This document shows positions 1-10,491 of a stretch of DNA of 64,000 nt, one piece after another (positions within the stretch are counted from its first letter, which is position 1; each line of letters starts with the position of its first letter). The stretch covers positions 1 through 64,000 of the forward strand of contig CAMRHE010001073.1 of assembly GCA_947044405.1 (NCBI GenBank), given 5' to 3'. This DNA comes from Leptodactylus fallax. Taxonomy: Eukaryota > Chordata > Amphibia > Anura > Leptodactylidae. A model generated the notes under the pieces. It was not told where the DNA came from. It saw only the letters and a list, made by a program, of their open reading frames with translations, and did no database searches. A program made the translations under genes and the position numbers.

Positions 1-1
1 C

Positions 2-998
2 TTTGAGGGACACGTAATGAAAGAAGTTCAACGTATCTACGGGATAAAGAAGTCGCACACGACTCCATACCACCCTCAGGGAAATGGGGCCTGTGAAAGA
101 TTCAACAGAACTCTGCTACAGATGCTGCGGACTCTGGAGGAAGACAAGAAGTTACAGTGGCCTCAGTTCTTGTCTGAAATGGTGTGGGCCTATAACAATC
201 AGGTCCATTCTACAACGGGGTACTCTCCTTATACACTTCTCTTTGGGCGGTCTGGGCGAAGTATAGGAGAATTACAGTTGAATGATGTGGATGGGTTCCC
301 TCCGAGGGATCCAACCTCTTGGGTGCGGGCGCATCGGCAGAGACTTGAGACGATCCATCGATTGGTGCGGCAGCGCCTGCAAGAACATCCCCATCCTGAT
401 AAGACCCCAGTGCAAGAAGCACCATTGCAACCAGGCGACCTGGTGCTAGTTCGTGTCAAGAAACCCCAAGGGAAATTGGAAAGCAGATGGGAGGCTTTGC
501 CGTATCGTGTTGTTGGCCGCAAGTATGCGAATGGGCCAGTGTACCAGGTCCAAAAAAAAAGAACTGTTTGTTTTTTTTTATTTTCCCCAAAAATTTTGTG
601 CCTTTGTTTTTTTTTAAAGAAAAAAATATGTTGGGTCTCTTTATTTTAATAACCTCCCTTAGAGAAAGAATGTGGGGTGTTAGTGTTCTTGGGGGGGGGG
701 GGGGGGGGATTGTTGGCCAATCCCTGCTCCTGGGGATGTTCCACCTGTGACTACTGTATCTCCGGCCTGTGCCCCCTCTGGTGCGGAATCCGCTGGTCCT
801 TCTCAGCCCATAGCTGCAGCACCCCATAATATACCACCGGTCCTCAGACGGACCACTAGGCCAAATGCTGGTATTCCCCCTGTTCGGTATGCGCAGGATG
901 AGTTTGTTTGGCCTGCCATACATCGGTATACTACCACCCTGTGCATAAAAGTACAACCCTCTGGATATACAGTCATAGGCAGGGACTGCCAATCTTAA
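2..998 (+). pseudogene. Ty3/Gypsy retrotransposon pol 3' end (integrase C-terminal half), decayed
   Basis: The frame open from base 2 encodes the end of a Ty3/Gypsy integrase, which inserts retrotransposon cDNA into the host genome. Seen: the catalytic-core signature PYHPQGNGACERFN at about 66-107, then the YNNQVHSTTGYSPYTLLFGR block, a basic linker, and a GPY/F-like module (RWEALPYRVV, lacking the usual glycine) ending near 560. Beyond that the frame runs into A/T-rich filler and a run of about 19 G (691-709). The typical Gypsy pol tail (LRRTTRPNAGIPPVRYAQDE) reappears in another frame at 747-998 and stops just before the polypurine tract. The shift means this copy cannot make a full pol. 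The 5' part, including gag, protease and reverse transcriptase, lies outside the window. The family is secure; the clade is not determined. Confidence 0.9.
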
Positions 999-999
999 A

Positions 1000-1011
1000 G
1001 TGGGGGGAATA
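1000..1011 (+). other. Polypurine tract of the Gypsy element
   Basis: A G-rich purine run (GTGGGGGGAA) directly follows the pol stop codon (TAA 996-998) and directly precedes the TG that opens the LTR. This is the normal position for plus-strand DNA priming in LTR retrotransposons. Confidence 0.7.
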
Positions 1012-1986
1012 TGTAAGAGACAGCCAATGTTGTCCTAAGCTTCATTTGTCTGTATAAACTGTTAATGTTGAATGTATTTCTGTGATTCTGTTCCTTTAAG
1101 ACAGCAGCCATTGTAATTGTGACATGATGCTGGAGTGAGACCCCCCCCTTTATGTCAGCTTGCCTGTTCTGCAGACAGAGTGTGAGCAGAGAAGCAGGAA
1201 GTGACGAGACAGAGAGCAGCAGCCATCTTGGCAAGTGTTGTATTGAACTGGTGTGGAGATTTTTCTGTACAGCTAAGCTGTATCTTGGTCCAGAGACAAA
1301 CAGAGTGTAAAGAGACAACAGGACTAGTGAGTCCACGTGAAAGGAACTGTGCTCAGTGGCTGATCAGTGAGACTGACATTGTGACTGTGTATATGGATAC
1401 CACAGATAGAGACTCGCAGTGCTGTTGATGTACTGGACGGCACCTGCTAAATCCCGCTTTACATCCCAGCTCAGTGTATGGATTCGGCAGGACTGTCAGT
1501 GTGCTGAGTGGAATCTGCTGTTGGATTACATTGCATTCAGTTGGTTTCCCTGTCTGTTAAAGAGGACTTCATTTCTCCCAAGATCCTGATAACCGTGAGG
1601 AGAGGACGCTTCACTATAAAAGAAAGGACCGACTTTGGGCCCCACCGCGCGCTTCTACGGACTGTAAGCGGTCCACCTGGACCACTGGGGAAAAGGGGGT
1701 GCACCCAAATGTGATGTCAGGGTCAGTTAGGGATAGTTTTGAGTATATTGTTCATTCAGTGTCCATACTGCAGAAGTGGACAGAGTAAAAGTAGAAACCA
1801 TTGCAGAATTTGCCTTGAAATTGTTCATGCTATATTGTATATTTTGCTTGTCTTTAGCCCTGTCATTTTACCTTTAACTAGCCTTTATTAACTTATAGTA
1901 AATATATTTTTTTTTTCTTGAACTACCGCGTGTGCGTTCATTTCTGGTTGCGGAGTCCAAACCACCTGCCTTGCTCTCGGTTCACA
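1012..1986 (+). mobile_element. 3' LTR of the Gypsy element (end approximate)
   Basis: The LTR opens with TGTAAGAGAC right after the polypurine tract. The right edge is placed at a CA near 1986 but could be up to some tens of bases shorter, because the matching 5' LTR and the target duplication are outside the window. The T-rich stretch after AGTAAATATA at about 1899-1920 and the following short tail fit an R/U5 region. No reading frame of interest lies inside it. Confidence 0.65.
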
Positions 1987-3015
1987 ATAGACAGAACATG
2001 GGTACAAAGCAAAAGATAATTCTGTATACAATGGAAGTTAATGTCAGTGGCAGGAAATATGTTCTTAAGATAGGTAGGTGTACCGGTGCATGGACCCCCT
2101 GTAAATAATATGTTTGGTGGGACGCTGCAAATGCACATGTCAAACATATACCACAGTGTGAACAGAGCCTTATTTGCATCAGCAAACACATACGAAATGT
2201 CATTGTCTTTAAGAGCTCTTCCACTTTAGAAGCATCTCCTTTATTAAATAGAATCCCACATAGTTTCTAGTATCGTTCAGTAGCTCTGGGGTTTAGTTAC
2301 AAGCTCTCATTTCTGGCTTCATGTGGAGTAATAATCTTTAGTTTGGTGTCTATAAGTAGCATGCCTACTATGCAGCTTTGGGACTGTCTGTCCCTTTAGA
2401 ATTACATTATGTATTACCGTCTGTAGCATTGTCCTCTCTAAGGATAACACTGCCATACTGCAGGCAGGGACACGATCATATCTCTTTGGAGACACAGATA
2501 GTATTGAGTCCCGGTGTACATGTGCTCAGCATCGTCCTGTGGTCTTTGCAAAGCCAAGAGCTTTCAATGCTCCTGAACCCATTTCTACAGACTAGACACC
2601 AGTATGAGACGTCCTACAGGGCCATATCAAAGTCTGGTGAGGTCCAATGTCTGTTCAGGACAAACTTTTTTTTTTATATAGAAGGTCCCATTCCTTTTTA
2701 TAAGAAAAAACCCACTGAAAAATCCGGCTACAGCTAGAATAGGGATTAATAAACTGCCATACATGCACATATATTAATGCTACATAGTGTGTAACTTAGG
2801 GGCGTCAGAAAATGTTAACAAGGGACACTAACAAATCTCTCAAAAATCTGTTACAAATCCCACTGATTTCAATCGGATTTGATCTGTTGCCTGTTACTGT
2901 CCATTTTCACCAAATCCATCTCATGTTGGACATAATAACTCGGGGTGCAGACCTTTTGTACCTGTGCAAAATAACAAACTTATGATGGATGTGAAGTGTA
3001 CGTTATTTTGTTAAC
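1987..3015. other. Unassigned intergenic or intronic DNA
   Basis: No gene or convincing repeat boundary is recognised. The open frames here are short and lack known motifs. It contains a short T run at 2663-2672. It probably belongs to the 5' flank or an early intron of TMEM240. Confidence 0.4.
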
Positions 3016-3362
3016 ATTAAAGGATAAAAAAAAAAAAATTTATATTAGGCCGTGGAAGGTGAAACCCCCCCCAAAAAAACATACTCACCTGTCCATGGTG
3101 CTCCGGTGTCTCCCAACATGGTTTGGTCCTGCTCCTCTGGGTTTTTCTTCTGGCGGAAGTCTCCACCGCACGTGACCGCAGTGTGGTGGGGACTTCCGGC
3201 ACAACAAGACAGCGGAGCTGCAGAACCAGACCACACCGGGTGACACCGGAGCATCGGGGACAGGTGAGTATGTGGTTTTTTTTTGTTTGTTTTTTTTTTC
3301 ACCTTCCCCGACCTAATATATAAAAAAAAACTAAAAAAAATTATCCCGGACAACCTCTGTAA
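3016..3362. mobile_element. T2-like foldback (MITE) with long inverted arms
   Basis: Arms beginning TATATTAGGCCGTGGAAGGT at 3040 and returning as its near reverse complement at 3301-3320 enclose a palindromic core (ACTCACCTGTCC... and ...GGACAGGTGAGT). Outside them, ATTAAAGGATAA on the left pairs with TTATCC...GACAACC on the right. This resembles a decayed TTAAAGG...CCTTTAA end. Confidence 0.6.
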
Positions 3363-3395
3363 TGCCTATGGCTAACGGATATATGACTGTCTCTT

Positions 3396-3680
3396 GTAAG
3401 GTGCGTTATACTGTCCGTTTTTTTCTGCGCATGCTCAAAAAGCAGAACAAAAAAAAATCCCATAAAATGGACAGTATAATAACAGACATTAGCGGACACT
3501 AACGGATGTTAGTGTGTCCGTTTTTTTAACTGATCCATTAAATATATCAGTGAAAAAAACATATACATTAATATCAGTTAGTGTCCGTTATTGTCCATTA
3601 TGATAGGCTTCTGTTTTTTTTTGTTTTAACGTTCCCTATCATAACGGACATCCAACAGTAGTGTGAACCCTCCTTAATAC
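3396..3680. mobile_element. Foldback fragment of the CCGTTA/TAACGG type
   Basis: The stretch is built from repeated, mutually inverted phrases such as ACTGTCCGTTTTTTT, ACGGACATTAGCGGAC and TAACGGACATC, and ends in AGTGTGAACCCTCCTTAA. That ending resembles the terminal phrase of the element at 27024-27221. The boundaries are uncertain. Confidence 0.4.
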
Positions 3681-3899
3681 TGCTAGTGAGAGTACAAAGA
3701 GCATGTAAAGAAAAAGGTTAATAGTTCAGCATTGATAGTAGAGTACATGCTTAACCTTATTGGTCCAGTTGTGATATGAGCACCAAGGTGAATAAGTTGC
3801 TGCAACTTAGGACGATGCAGTGCTTCATAATAAGCTGGCACTGGCATGATACCCCAGTGATATAAACTGATCACCTATAGGGTGCCCTTTGTCCATAAT

Positions 3900-4225
3900 A
3901 TGTTTTGTACATACAGAATCAATTTTTTTTTTCACAGAACGCACAAAAATCATTTTGTGATGCAGTTTATTTTGTGAGTACAGAATTCATCTTGTGCCAC
4001 CAAAATCACTTTTGTCACACAGAATTAATTTGTATCATCACAGAATCCCAAAATAAGTGTTGTGGACACAAAAATAACATTTTGTAACAAATGGCAACAA
4101 CTAGTTCGCTATTAGTTCACATAGTGACCAGGAATCAGAATGCATAGAACGTTAGTTTGTAACACAAAATATTATTTTGTGGCGCAGAATTTTATTTTGT
4201 GAGACAGAATTCATTTTGTAAAGCC
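3900..4225. repeat. Quasi-periodic ACAGAATT...ATTTTGTG repeat, left block
   Basis: About 14 diverged copies of a roughly 20-25 bp phrase, (C)ACAGAATNNATTTTGTG, follow one another. Each is itself a weak palindrome of ACAAAAT/ATTTTGT. The same pattern resumes at 4780-4960 after an inserted foldback element. Confidence 0.6.
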
Positions 4226-4240
4226 AGAAAATGCAAAGCA

Positions 4241-4625
4241 CATTGGCGCAGATTTACTAATAGATAGACTGTCTGAAACTGTAAGATAAACTTAGAAAGA
4301 CAGTCTGAAAATACACCAGATTTATCACAGTGACTGATGTAGGATGATAAGTCTGGCGTATCTTTACACTGTCTAGTCTACATTTATACCACCTTTTAGA
4401 TGGCAGAATTTTTAGACACTATTTTAGCGTATTTTTGCAACAACGTATTGTATTTAAGCCACACTCCTTTTCTGTCAATCCACACCCACATGTCTAGCAT
4501 GTTGAAAAATTCTAGCCCAAACTAGATGTGCCATATTATGCCAGAGATAGACCACACAAAGCCAAAGGTGCACCATGTTTAGGCCAGTGCCTAGTTGTAT
4601 CACAATAGTAAATCTGGGCCTTTGG
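4241..4625. mobile_element. Foldback element with GCAGATTTACTA ends, inserted in the ATTTTGTG repeat
   Basis: The left end GGCGCAGATTTACTAATAG pairs with the right end AATAGTAAATCTGGGCC. It interrupts the ACAAAAT-type periodic repeat, which resumes about 150 bp beyond the right end, so it is probably a later insertion. No coding capacity is seen. Confidence 0.55.
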
Positions 4626-4779
4626 GTGGAGTTTATTATCCTATCTATGCACCTTTTGCACAAGGCCCTTTCTCTTGACTGGCATAGATTTCCCTTCTGG
4701 CACACGTGTGCCTGATTTGTTAAGAGACCAGATCCTCTTGATAATTCAGGAGCAAATATAGCGCCATTATATGGCAAAA

Positions 4780-4960
4780 TACAACTCTGTGCTACAAAAT
4801 AAAATCATGTTCTACAAAAGAAACTTTTGTGACCGAAAAATGTATTCTGTAAAGGCAAAATTAGCATTTTGTGCACACAATTGATTCTGTAAGCACAAAA
4901 TAAATTATGTGAGCAAATACTGTAAATTATGTGAGCATTTTTGTGTATACAGAATGTATA
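4780..4960. repeat. Quasi-periodic ACAAAAT repeat, right block
   Basis: Continuation of the pattern at 3900-4225: CTACAAAATAAAATCATG, CTACAAAAGAAACTTTTGTG, GTAAGCACAAAATAAATT, GTGAGCATTTTTGTG. Confidence 0.55.
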
Positions 4961-4985
4961 TTTTTACTTTATCCTGTGCTTATCA

Positions 4986-5200
4986 GGGTAGGTTCACATC
5001 TGTGACAGACCGCTAAAACAGTGGTTACCTATACTGACTATACTGAAGTCCGCCGGGTGTCTGCCGTTTTCATACTGAAAGCAGCAGAGAGAAAAGTCCT
5101 CCGTGAAGGACTTTTCTTTACGCCGATTTCTGGCAGAGTCTCCAACAGGAGAGGGACTCCTAGCCTTATAGTGCATGATGTTCACACAAGTAAATCCAGC
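4986..5200. mobile_element. GTTCACATCTG-type foldback fragment
   Basis: It starts GTAGGTTCACATCTGTGAC and contains the paired phrases AGAGAAAAGTCCT and AGGACTTTTCTTTACGCCG shared with copies at 15905, 25935, 33278 and 36433. The right terminus is not found. Confidence 0.5.
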
Positions 5201-5813
5201 CAACACATGGACCGAGTTTCATGTGTTGGATGGCTTTACATGCGATGTCACTACCTGTGACATCATGGGTCCTCTTCCTTAGGCCTGCTGAGGCCACTGA
5301 TTGGCTTATCTACCCCAGCTCCCTATACAGAGCATGTCTAGAAAGACAGGCAAGATGGCACCTACCTTAATCCTATATATAGAATAAATAGATTAAAAAA
5401 AAAAATCTACACTCAGAAAATAAAAAAATAAAAAAATTAGAAAAAAATTATATATTTCATCTAATTTTAATAAATTAATAAAATAATTAGTTACACATTC
5501 CTTTTAAGGGATGATCCACAAATATTATAGATTATTAGCTCTTATAGGTGATATGTCCGACATGGATATGTACAGGACGTGTATACATGGAGGATGCGCC
5601 ATCAGCAATATCACCCCTAGTCTGACGTTGATAAGACCTTGCCTTAAAGGGGTTGTCCAGTTTCAGCAAATAAAGGTTATAAATGTTATTGTTTATATAA
5701 TGTAAAGTTCTACAATTTTCCAATATACATTCTGTATCAATTCCTCACAGTTTTCTAGATCTCTGCTTGCTGATTACTCATGTGATATACAGTCCATGGT
5801 CATGTGATGCACA

Positions 5814-6372
5814 ATAGAGATGGGCGAACCTCCTAAGATTCGTTTTGTTTCAGGTTCGGGTGGCTTGTGCCTTTGATTTGTATTGGGTCGAACAAGTTCG
5901 GCACAAATCAGAAGTGAATTTATGGTCTCTTCAGACCCCAGAGTATAGTAGGTGGAGGCTCAGGGGAGGTGTAAAAAAAAAAAAAACATTTAGACTTGGG
6001 GACATCATGTGCCTGGGGTCACTGTTGAGGTCTGTGATGCTCTGCATGTGCATGTGACTGCTGTGGCCCAATCACAGTCCTCAGCAGTGACATCACCAAG
6101 GTGACCAAAAAAGAGAGATGAATGCCATGAGGAGGCTTAGGGAAGGTGAGTATAAATGTTTTTTATTATTTACATCTCCCCTGGGTGTCTACCTATTATA
6201 GTCTGGGGTCTAAAGAGACCCCAGAGTATAATAATTTACCACAATCTATGTCGCAATGGCCATTTTAGTTTGTCCAAGACTAATCACCCATTGTTCAGTT
6301 TTTCTTAAACACCGAATAATTAGGAATATTCGGGTCGAACTTGGCTCGGAACAAATTGGTTCACCCATCTGT
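5814..6372. mobile_element. hAT-like foldback MITE (AGATGGGYGAACC ends), copy 1
   Basis: The left end AGAGATGGGCGAACC pairs with the right end GGTTCACCCATCT. The inner arms carry AGTAGGTGGAGGCTCAGGGG against CCCCTGGGTGTCTACCTATT. Flanks GATGCACA (5806-5813) and AGTGCACA (6373-6380) are an imperfect 8-bp duplication, which is the hAT length. It sits in the loop of the 5644-6949 element. Confidence 0.7.
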
Positions 6373-6446
6373 AGTGCACAGCTTGTTTCCAGGCAGAGGT
6401 CTGATTGCAGTGCTGTGACTGTAACGAGCAGTGCACCTGTGTGTCC

Positions 6447-6792
6447 ATCACATGACCATGGACTGTACATCACATGACCATGGACTGTATATCACATGAC
6501 GATGGACTGTATATCACATGACCATGGACCGTATATCACATGACCATGGACTGTATATCACATGACGATGGACTGTATATCACATAACCATGTACTGCAT
6601 GTCACAAGACCATGGACTATATATCACATGACCATGGACCGTATATCACATGACCATGGACTGTATATCACATGACCATGCACTGTATATCACATGACGA
6701 TGGACTGTATATCACATGACCATGGACTGTATATCACATGACCATGGACCGTATATCACATGACCATGGACTGTATATCACATGATCATAGA
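6447..6792. repeat. 22-bp minisatellite, about 16 copies
   Basis: The unit CATGACCATGGACTGTATAT plus CA repeats every 22 bp (for example starts at 6451 and 6473), with point variants GACGATGG and GGACCGTATAT. One copy of the unit in inverse orientation (TGATATACAGTCCATGGTCA) sits at 5782-5801 in the left arm of the host foldback. The array therefore grew from arm or loop sequence of that element. Confidence 0.9.
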
Positions 6793-6949
6793 CTGGTTTG
6801 TATCCACTGGAAGTAAGCAGAATGAATGACAGCAAGCAGAGATCTAGAAAGCCGTGAGGAATTGATACAGAAAGTATATTGGAAAATTGTACAACTTTTC
6901 ATTACGTAAAGAATAACCTTTATTTGCTGACACTGGACAACCCCTTTAA

Positions 6950-7631
6950 TAACGCTCCCTTACAATGAAGTTTATGGATTGCAGTTCCCATAGTGAATGG
7001 CTTCTGCGGAGCTGTTGTTCCTCAGTATATGGGTAGTCTGTCTTCAGCACTTGCAGTTACTGGACCACATCTAATATCTCGTAGAGGGTGCATTCACAAC
7101 AGGCTCTGGATTGAACACCTGCTTCCCCTACTTCAAGGATTCTTGCCAGGGTAGCATCTCCATCTCTGCAATCTGTCGGCCCGCTGTGTGCTCCAGCTCT
7201 GCTTTTCTAGTCTCTAGTTAAACAGCGGCTTCTGCCTGTGCAGGTGTGTCACATTAAGTCATTTCTAAATGGTGTCTGCTTGAGGATGTGCTCAGCCGTG
7301 CAGCTCTTTGTTTACAGACAACATTTGTATGTTTCCAGCATTTCTGCCAAGACCTAATACTAATCCCAGTGTGATTGACAGCCGGAGCCCTGCTATCTCC
7401 ACATAACCCTCGCTACCTGTGCAGAGTTCTTGCTGCATTGTGTCGGTGAGGTTGCAGCCATGGTTGCAGCACTCTGTGCCATTAATCCCCTGCTGAGCAA
7501 CTGCAGAGAGACACCAGTACCACTGAATGCAAAGGAAGCGGAGACCTTCTCCTTAGCAAAATACCTACAGACAATGCTACTGCACTCCAGATCAAGACCC
7601 AGGTCATGAAATAATGTTCACACATGCACTC
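6950..7631. other. Unassigned, apparently low-repeat DNA
   Basis: About 680 bp between T2-like ends with no recognisable gene, repeat arm or long frame. Base composition is moderate. I searched it for TMEM240 first exons and found none. Confidence 0.4.
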
Positions 7632-7740
7632 TTAAAGGGGAAGTCCAGCAAAAACAGAAATTTCAATGTTTAAATCAGCACCATATGGAGAACTAATATA
7701 AAGGGCACGGATAACAATCCTTAAAGGGGTATTCCCTTAA
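7632..7740. mobile_element. Two solitary T2-like ends (TTAAAGGGGAAGTCC, TTAAAGGGGTATTCC)
   Basis: Two same-orientation termini start at 7632 and 7721. No matching right ends are seen, so these are truncated copies or one copy broken by another. Confidence 0.5.
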
Positions 7741-8061
7741 TCATGTCTCATTGTGCTAAAATAATAAAGGTTGTCAAATACAAGTTATTAGCAAAAATTA
7801 AAGTTGCCCTCCCAAATAATTTCCAAATCCCATACAAGAAGTGTGTCTATACCTGGTCACTCAGGGATTTCTTCTCTTGCCTTGTTCCCAATGGCATTGA
7901 TACAAACCTGTCCGTGCAAATTTGCACTCGGCGAATGTTTTCAGCAGTGTATACACTGCAGCAGGAGGGTCAGCTTACTAAAATGGATGATGATCCCTGG
8001 CATACCGGTACCAAGCTTTTCATAGTGCTGTCAGGGGACTGTCATGGGACCGTAAGTCCTA

Positions 8062-8195
8062 TTTCAATCTACTCTGCTGGCACGCCAACTCTTTGTCACA
8101 TGACCAACCCTGCTCTACTCCAAGCACAAGCAGCAGGAGTAGAGCAGGACTGGTCATGTGATGAAGAGTCGGAACATCAGCAGAGCAGACAGAAA
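8062..8195. repeat. Inverted repeat (imperfect hairpin, arms of about 50 bp)
   Basis: The left arm contains TCTGCTGGC...TTTGTCACATGACCA and CCCTGCTCTACTCC. The right arm returns GGAGTAGAGCAGG, TGGTCATGTGATGAAG and CAGCAGAG. It is probably the core of a foldback transposon whose ends I cannot place. Confidence 0.7.
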
Positions 8196-8277
8196 TAGAC
8201 TTCTGGTACCTTCTGGTAGCCCAGCAGTGCCTTAAAAAGCTGAGTATTGTTGCACCGCAGGACCAGCATCTTGAAAA

Positions 8278-8625
8278 ACGTCCAAATGTTTTAGGTAGGT
8301 GTGAAAAAATGCTGCACATTAGGAATGCTTTCAGAAATAGAAGGGTTAATAGTTTATTTTTGACAAAATGAAGTTAAAGAGAAATGTAAATCCCGTCAAT
8401 ATTTGGTGTGACTTTTGCCCTTTGCATTCTATCAGTTCTTCTCGGTACTTGTAGACAGTTTTTGGCAGAACTCGGCAGGGAGGTTGCTCCCGCCATCTTG
8501 GAGAACTAAGCACAGATCTTCTGTGGATGTAGGCTTGCTCCAATCCTTCTGGTCTTCATGTAATCCTAGACAGACTGGAGGATGCTGAACTCAGGGCTAT
8601 ATCTGTGGGGGCCATATCATCATAC
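8278..8625. mobile_element. Tc1-derived MITE fragment (CAAAAGTTTTAGG type), copy 1
   Basis: It begins CCAAATGTTTTAGGTAGG and continues with GCTTTCAGAAATAGAAGGG and ATATTTGGTGTGACTTTTGC. These phrases are shared with 28466-28690 and with the complete copy at 37247-37738. The phrase recalls the terminal and subterminal sequence of a widespread vertebrate Tc1 family. No transposase remains. Confidence 0.65.
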
Positions 8626-9111
8626 TAACATATTTCATATTATACTACTTGACTACAAACATACAGTGACCAAATAAATAACTCCATACACATGGTAATC
8701 TAATAACTATGCAAGGGCTCAATAGTATTGATGTAGGTGTAATGTGGACACAATTTCAGGTGCCATGCAATAGATCTATGATGCTATTAGTTTGGGTCAT
8801 TAGACTGATGGTTGGGACAGGATTGTCCCAAGTGATGGAAAGAATGTAAGAGGGCCAGAGGGCAACACTGGCCTGAGACCTCTGTCTCCTCCTCGCCTGT
8901 TAGCCTCAGCTGGGCCCACTATTCTAAATGGCATAAGGTACGTAGGGGCCCCATTACAGATCTCTGGCTGGGCCCACTCCTCTCATGGGTTTACCGCCTG
9001 TCCCATATCTCTTTAGGACTCAAGGTACTAATGTCTAACCTGAATGATATACTTATTTTAACTCTTTGTTGTTGTATAGTAGACCTGAATGTCATATGTA
9101 CACATGTGGTC
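8626..9111. other. Unassigned DNA
   Basis: No gene or repeat boundary is recognised, apart from weak phrases such as GGGCCCACT at 8914 and 8970 that recur within the stretch. Confidence 0.35.
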
Positions 9112-9113
9112 TA

Positions 9114-9129
9114 CCACTAGGGGGAGCTG
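9114..9129 (+). promoter_or_regulatory. Candidate CTCF-binding motif
   Basis: CCACTAGGGGGAGCTG closely matches the vertebrate CTCF core (CCASYAGRKGGCR type, with A in place of the usual C at the eleventh or twelfth position). It lies 3.8 kb upstream of the TMEM240 penultimate exon and outside any foldback I can define. Binding is inferred from sequence only. Confidence 0.45.
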
Positions 9130-9533
9130 TAACAGGGAGATTCTATTGCATAGGAAATCCCAGTGATAAATCCGGGATTTCCCTTTTCCATTGGCACTGC
9201 ACTAAGATTACAATGGAAAGAAATCTCAAAATTGGCTACAACCAAAATGACAGAAATGAACAGTTTTGATTGCATTTATCCTCCAGTTGTAAATATGGAC
9301 TTGGTAGTGAAATGGTTAAAAATTGTTTGACGCTGTTCTTGGAGGCTTTATCGCCAGTATCCATGTATGTATTCACATATGTGCAGGACCTGCTCCTGTG
9401 CTCATCCTGGGCCTCCTGGTTCATTAGTAGGATGCCAGAACCAGAGACATGACACATGACACATGATGTGGACAGATCCAATACAGACAGCGGTGGGCGA
9501 GGGCTCCCCCTGCATCCCTTTGCCTAAGGCCTA

Positions 9534-9775
9534 ATGCACACGACTGAGTGTGCAGGCCGAAGCTTTTCCGAGGGGGCGTCCGATGGTCCATTCTGATGAA
9601 CATAGAGCAGCTCCTATCTTGCTTAGTGTCATCGGAACAAAATGGATCGGAAGCCGCCATAGGTGGGGTGAGTGCATCATGGAAGGCACTGGGATGACCC
9701 TCAGATGTCATTCCATCATCCTAGTGTATTCTGCTGCACACTCGGCCCCCCCCCCATCAGCCTTAGGCGTCATGC
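9534..9775. mobile_element. Foldback of the AAGGCCTMATGCACA type, copy 1
   Basis: The left part TAAGGCCTAATGCACACGAC...GTGTGCAGGCCGAAGC is answered on the right by CTGCACACTCGGCC and GCCTTAGGCGTCATGC. Internal phrases (TTCTGATGAACATAGAGCAG) recur in the copy at 57805-58011. Confidence 0.55.
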
Positions 9776-10447
9776 ATGCCATTGAGTGATCTGTCAGTAT
9801 GCTAGTTGTGTTTTTCACGCCTAGCGCACTAACACATTATTTTCTATGGCCCTATACCGACGCCAGTATTATGATGGATCCATGTAGGGGGCTGTGGGTC
9901 TGGGGCACAACTCAAAGCAGGTTCTATTCTTGGTCATTTTGCAGCCCGGGCTCACTGAAGGAAATAAATGGGTCCATGGAAGCATGGATGGCACATGGAT
10001 ATTATTCATGTCCCATCCGTGTAGTTTTACCACGGACCCAACACATGCATACATATATGTTTATGTAGCTTTACAGCCAGAGACAGGTCCGGAGTGAGGT
10101 TTATGAATGGGACCTGCTCATTCCTCCATCATCCAGCGTTTTTTGTTTCCTGGTCTCAGTGGCCCTGTGTCAATTTGTGTAACAATTTTATGTGTATTTT
10201 CTATATTTAGTATCCTTTAAGAACCTACAGAAAAATGAGTGACAACCCCTACAAGTACTGTAATAAGAACCATTACAGCAATGGTTGTCACATTTGGAAA
10301 TCCAGCATGTAGGAGACCAAGATTAGCCATTAAATTGTAATGATATTTGGTCATTCTACAATTGGGCACATAATTCTTGCTTGCCCATATTTATTTTTTA
10401 GACTACCATAAACTTAAACAAAAAATTGTTAGAGTAAATTGGACCAA

Positions 10448-10450
<3 letters not shown>

Positions 10451-10488
<38 letters not shown>
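10451..10488. repeat. (TA)n microsatellite left of the Tc1-type element
   Basis: An uninterrupted TA run of about 19 dinucleotides abuts the left terminal repeat. A second TA run follows the right end at 12120-12146, so the transposon sits inside a TA array. Confidence 0.95.

Positions 10489-10491
<3 letters not shown>

Larger units (their letters stand above)
5644..6949. mobile_element. Composite TTAA-flanked T2-like foldback with nested insertions
   Basis: The left end TTAAAGGGGTTGTCCAG (5644) and the right end CTGGACAACCCCTTTAA (ending 6949) are perfect inverted matches. The arms stay complementary inward for about 150 bp (for example AGCAAATAAAGGTTAT against ATAACCTTTATTTGCT, and CTAGATCTCTGCTTGC against GCAAGCAGAGATCTAG). 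Between the arms lie an hAT-like foldback (5814-6372) and a 22-bp minisatellite (6447-6792). TTAA at both ends fits a TTAA target duplication. Confidence 0.85.

Noticed and set aside
691..709. G-run as a functional G-quadruplex
   Set aside because: A pure homopolymer in a decayed retrotransposon has no loop structure or regulatory context; artefact is as likely.
2378..2737. A 119-codon plus-strand frame
   Set aside because: No recognisable domain, no conserved composition, and the end runs into low-complexity T-rich sequence.
7441..7500. Possible TMEM240 first exon near an ATG in the GC-richer patch
   Set aside because: The sequence does not encode the known N-terminal helix or the HCNC segment in any frame, and no donor site follows.
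7743..8198. A 151-codon frame, the longest outside transposases
   Set aside because: It starts in a T2-like fragment and ends in an inverted repeat; no motif, and the hairpin explains part of the openness.
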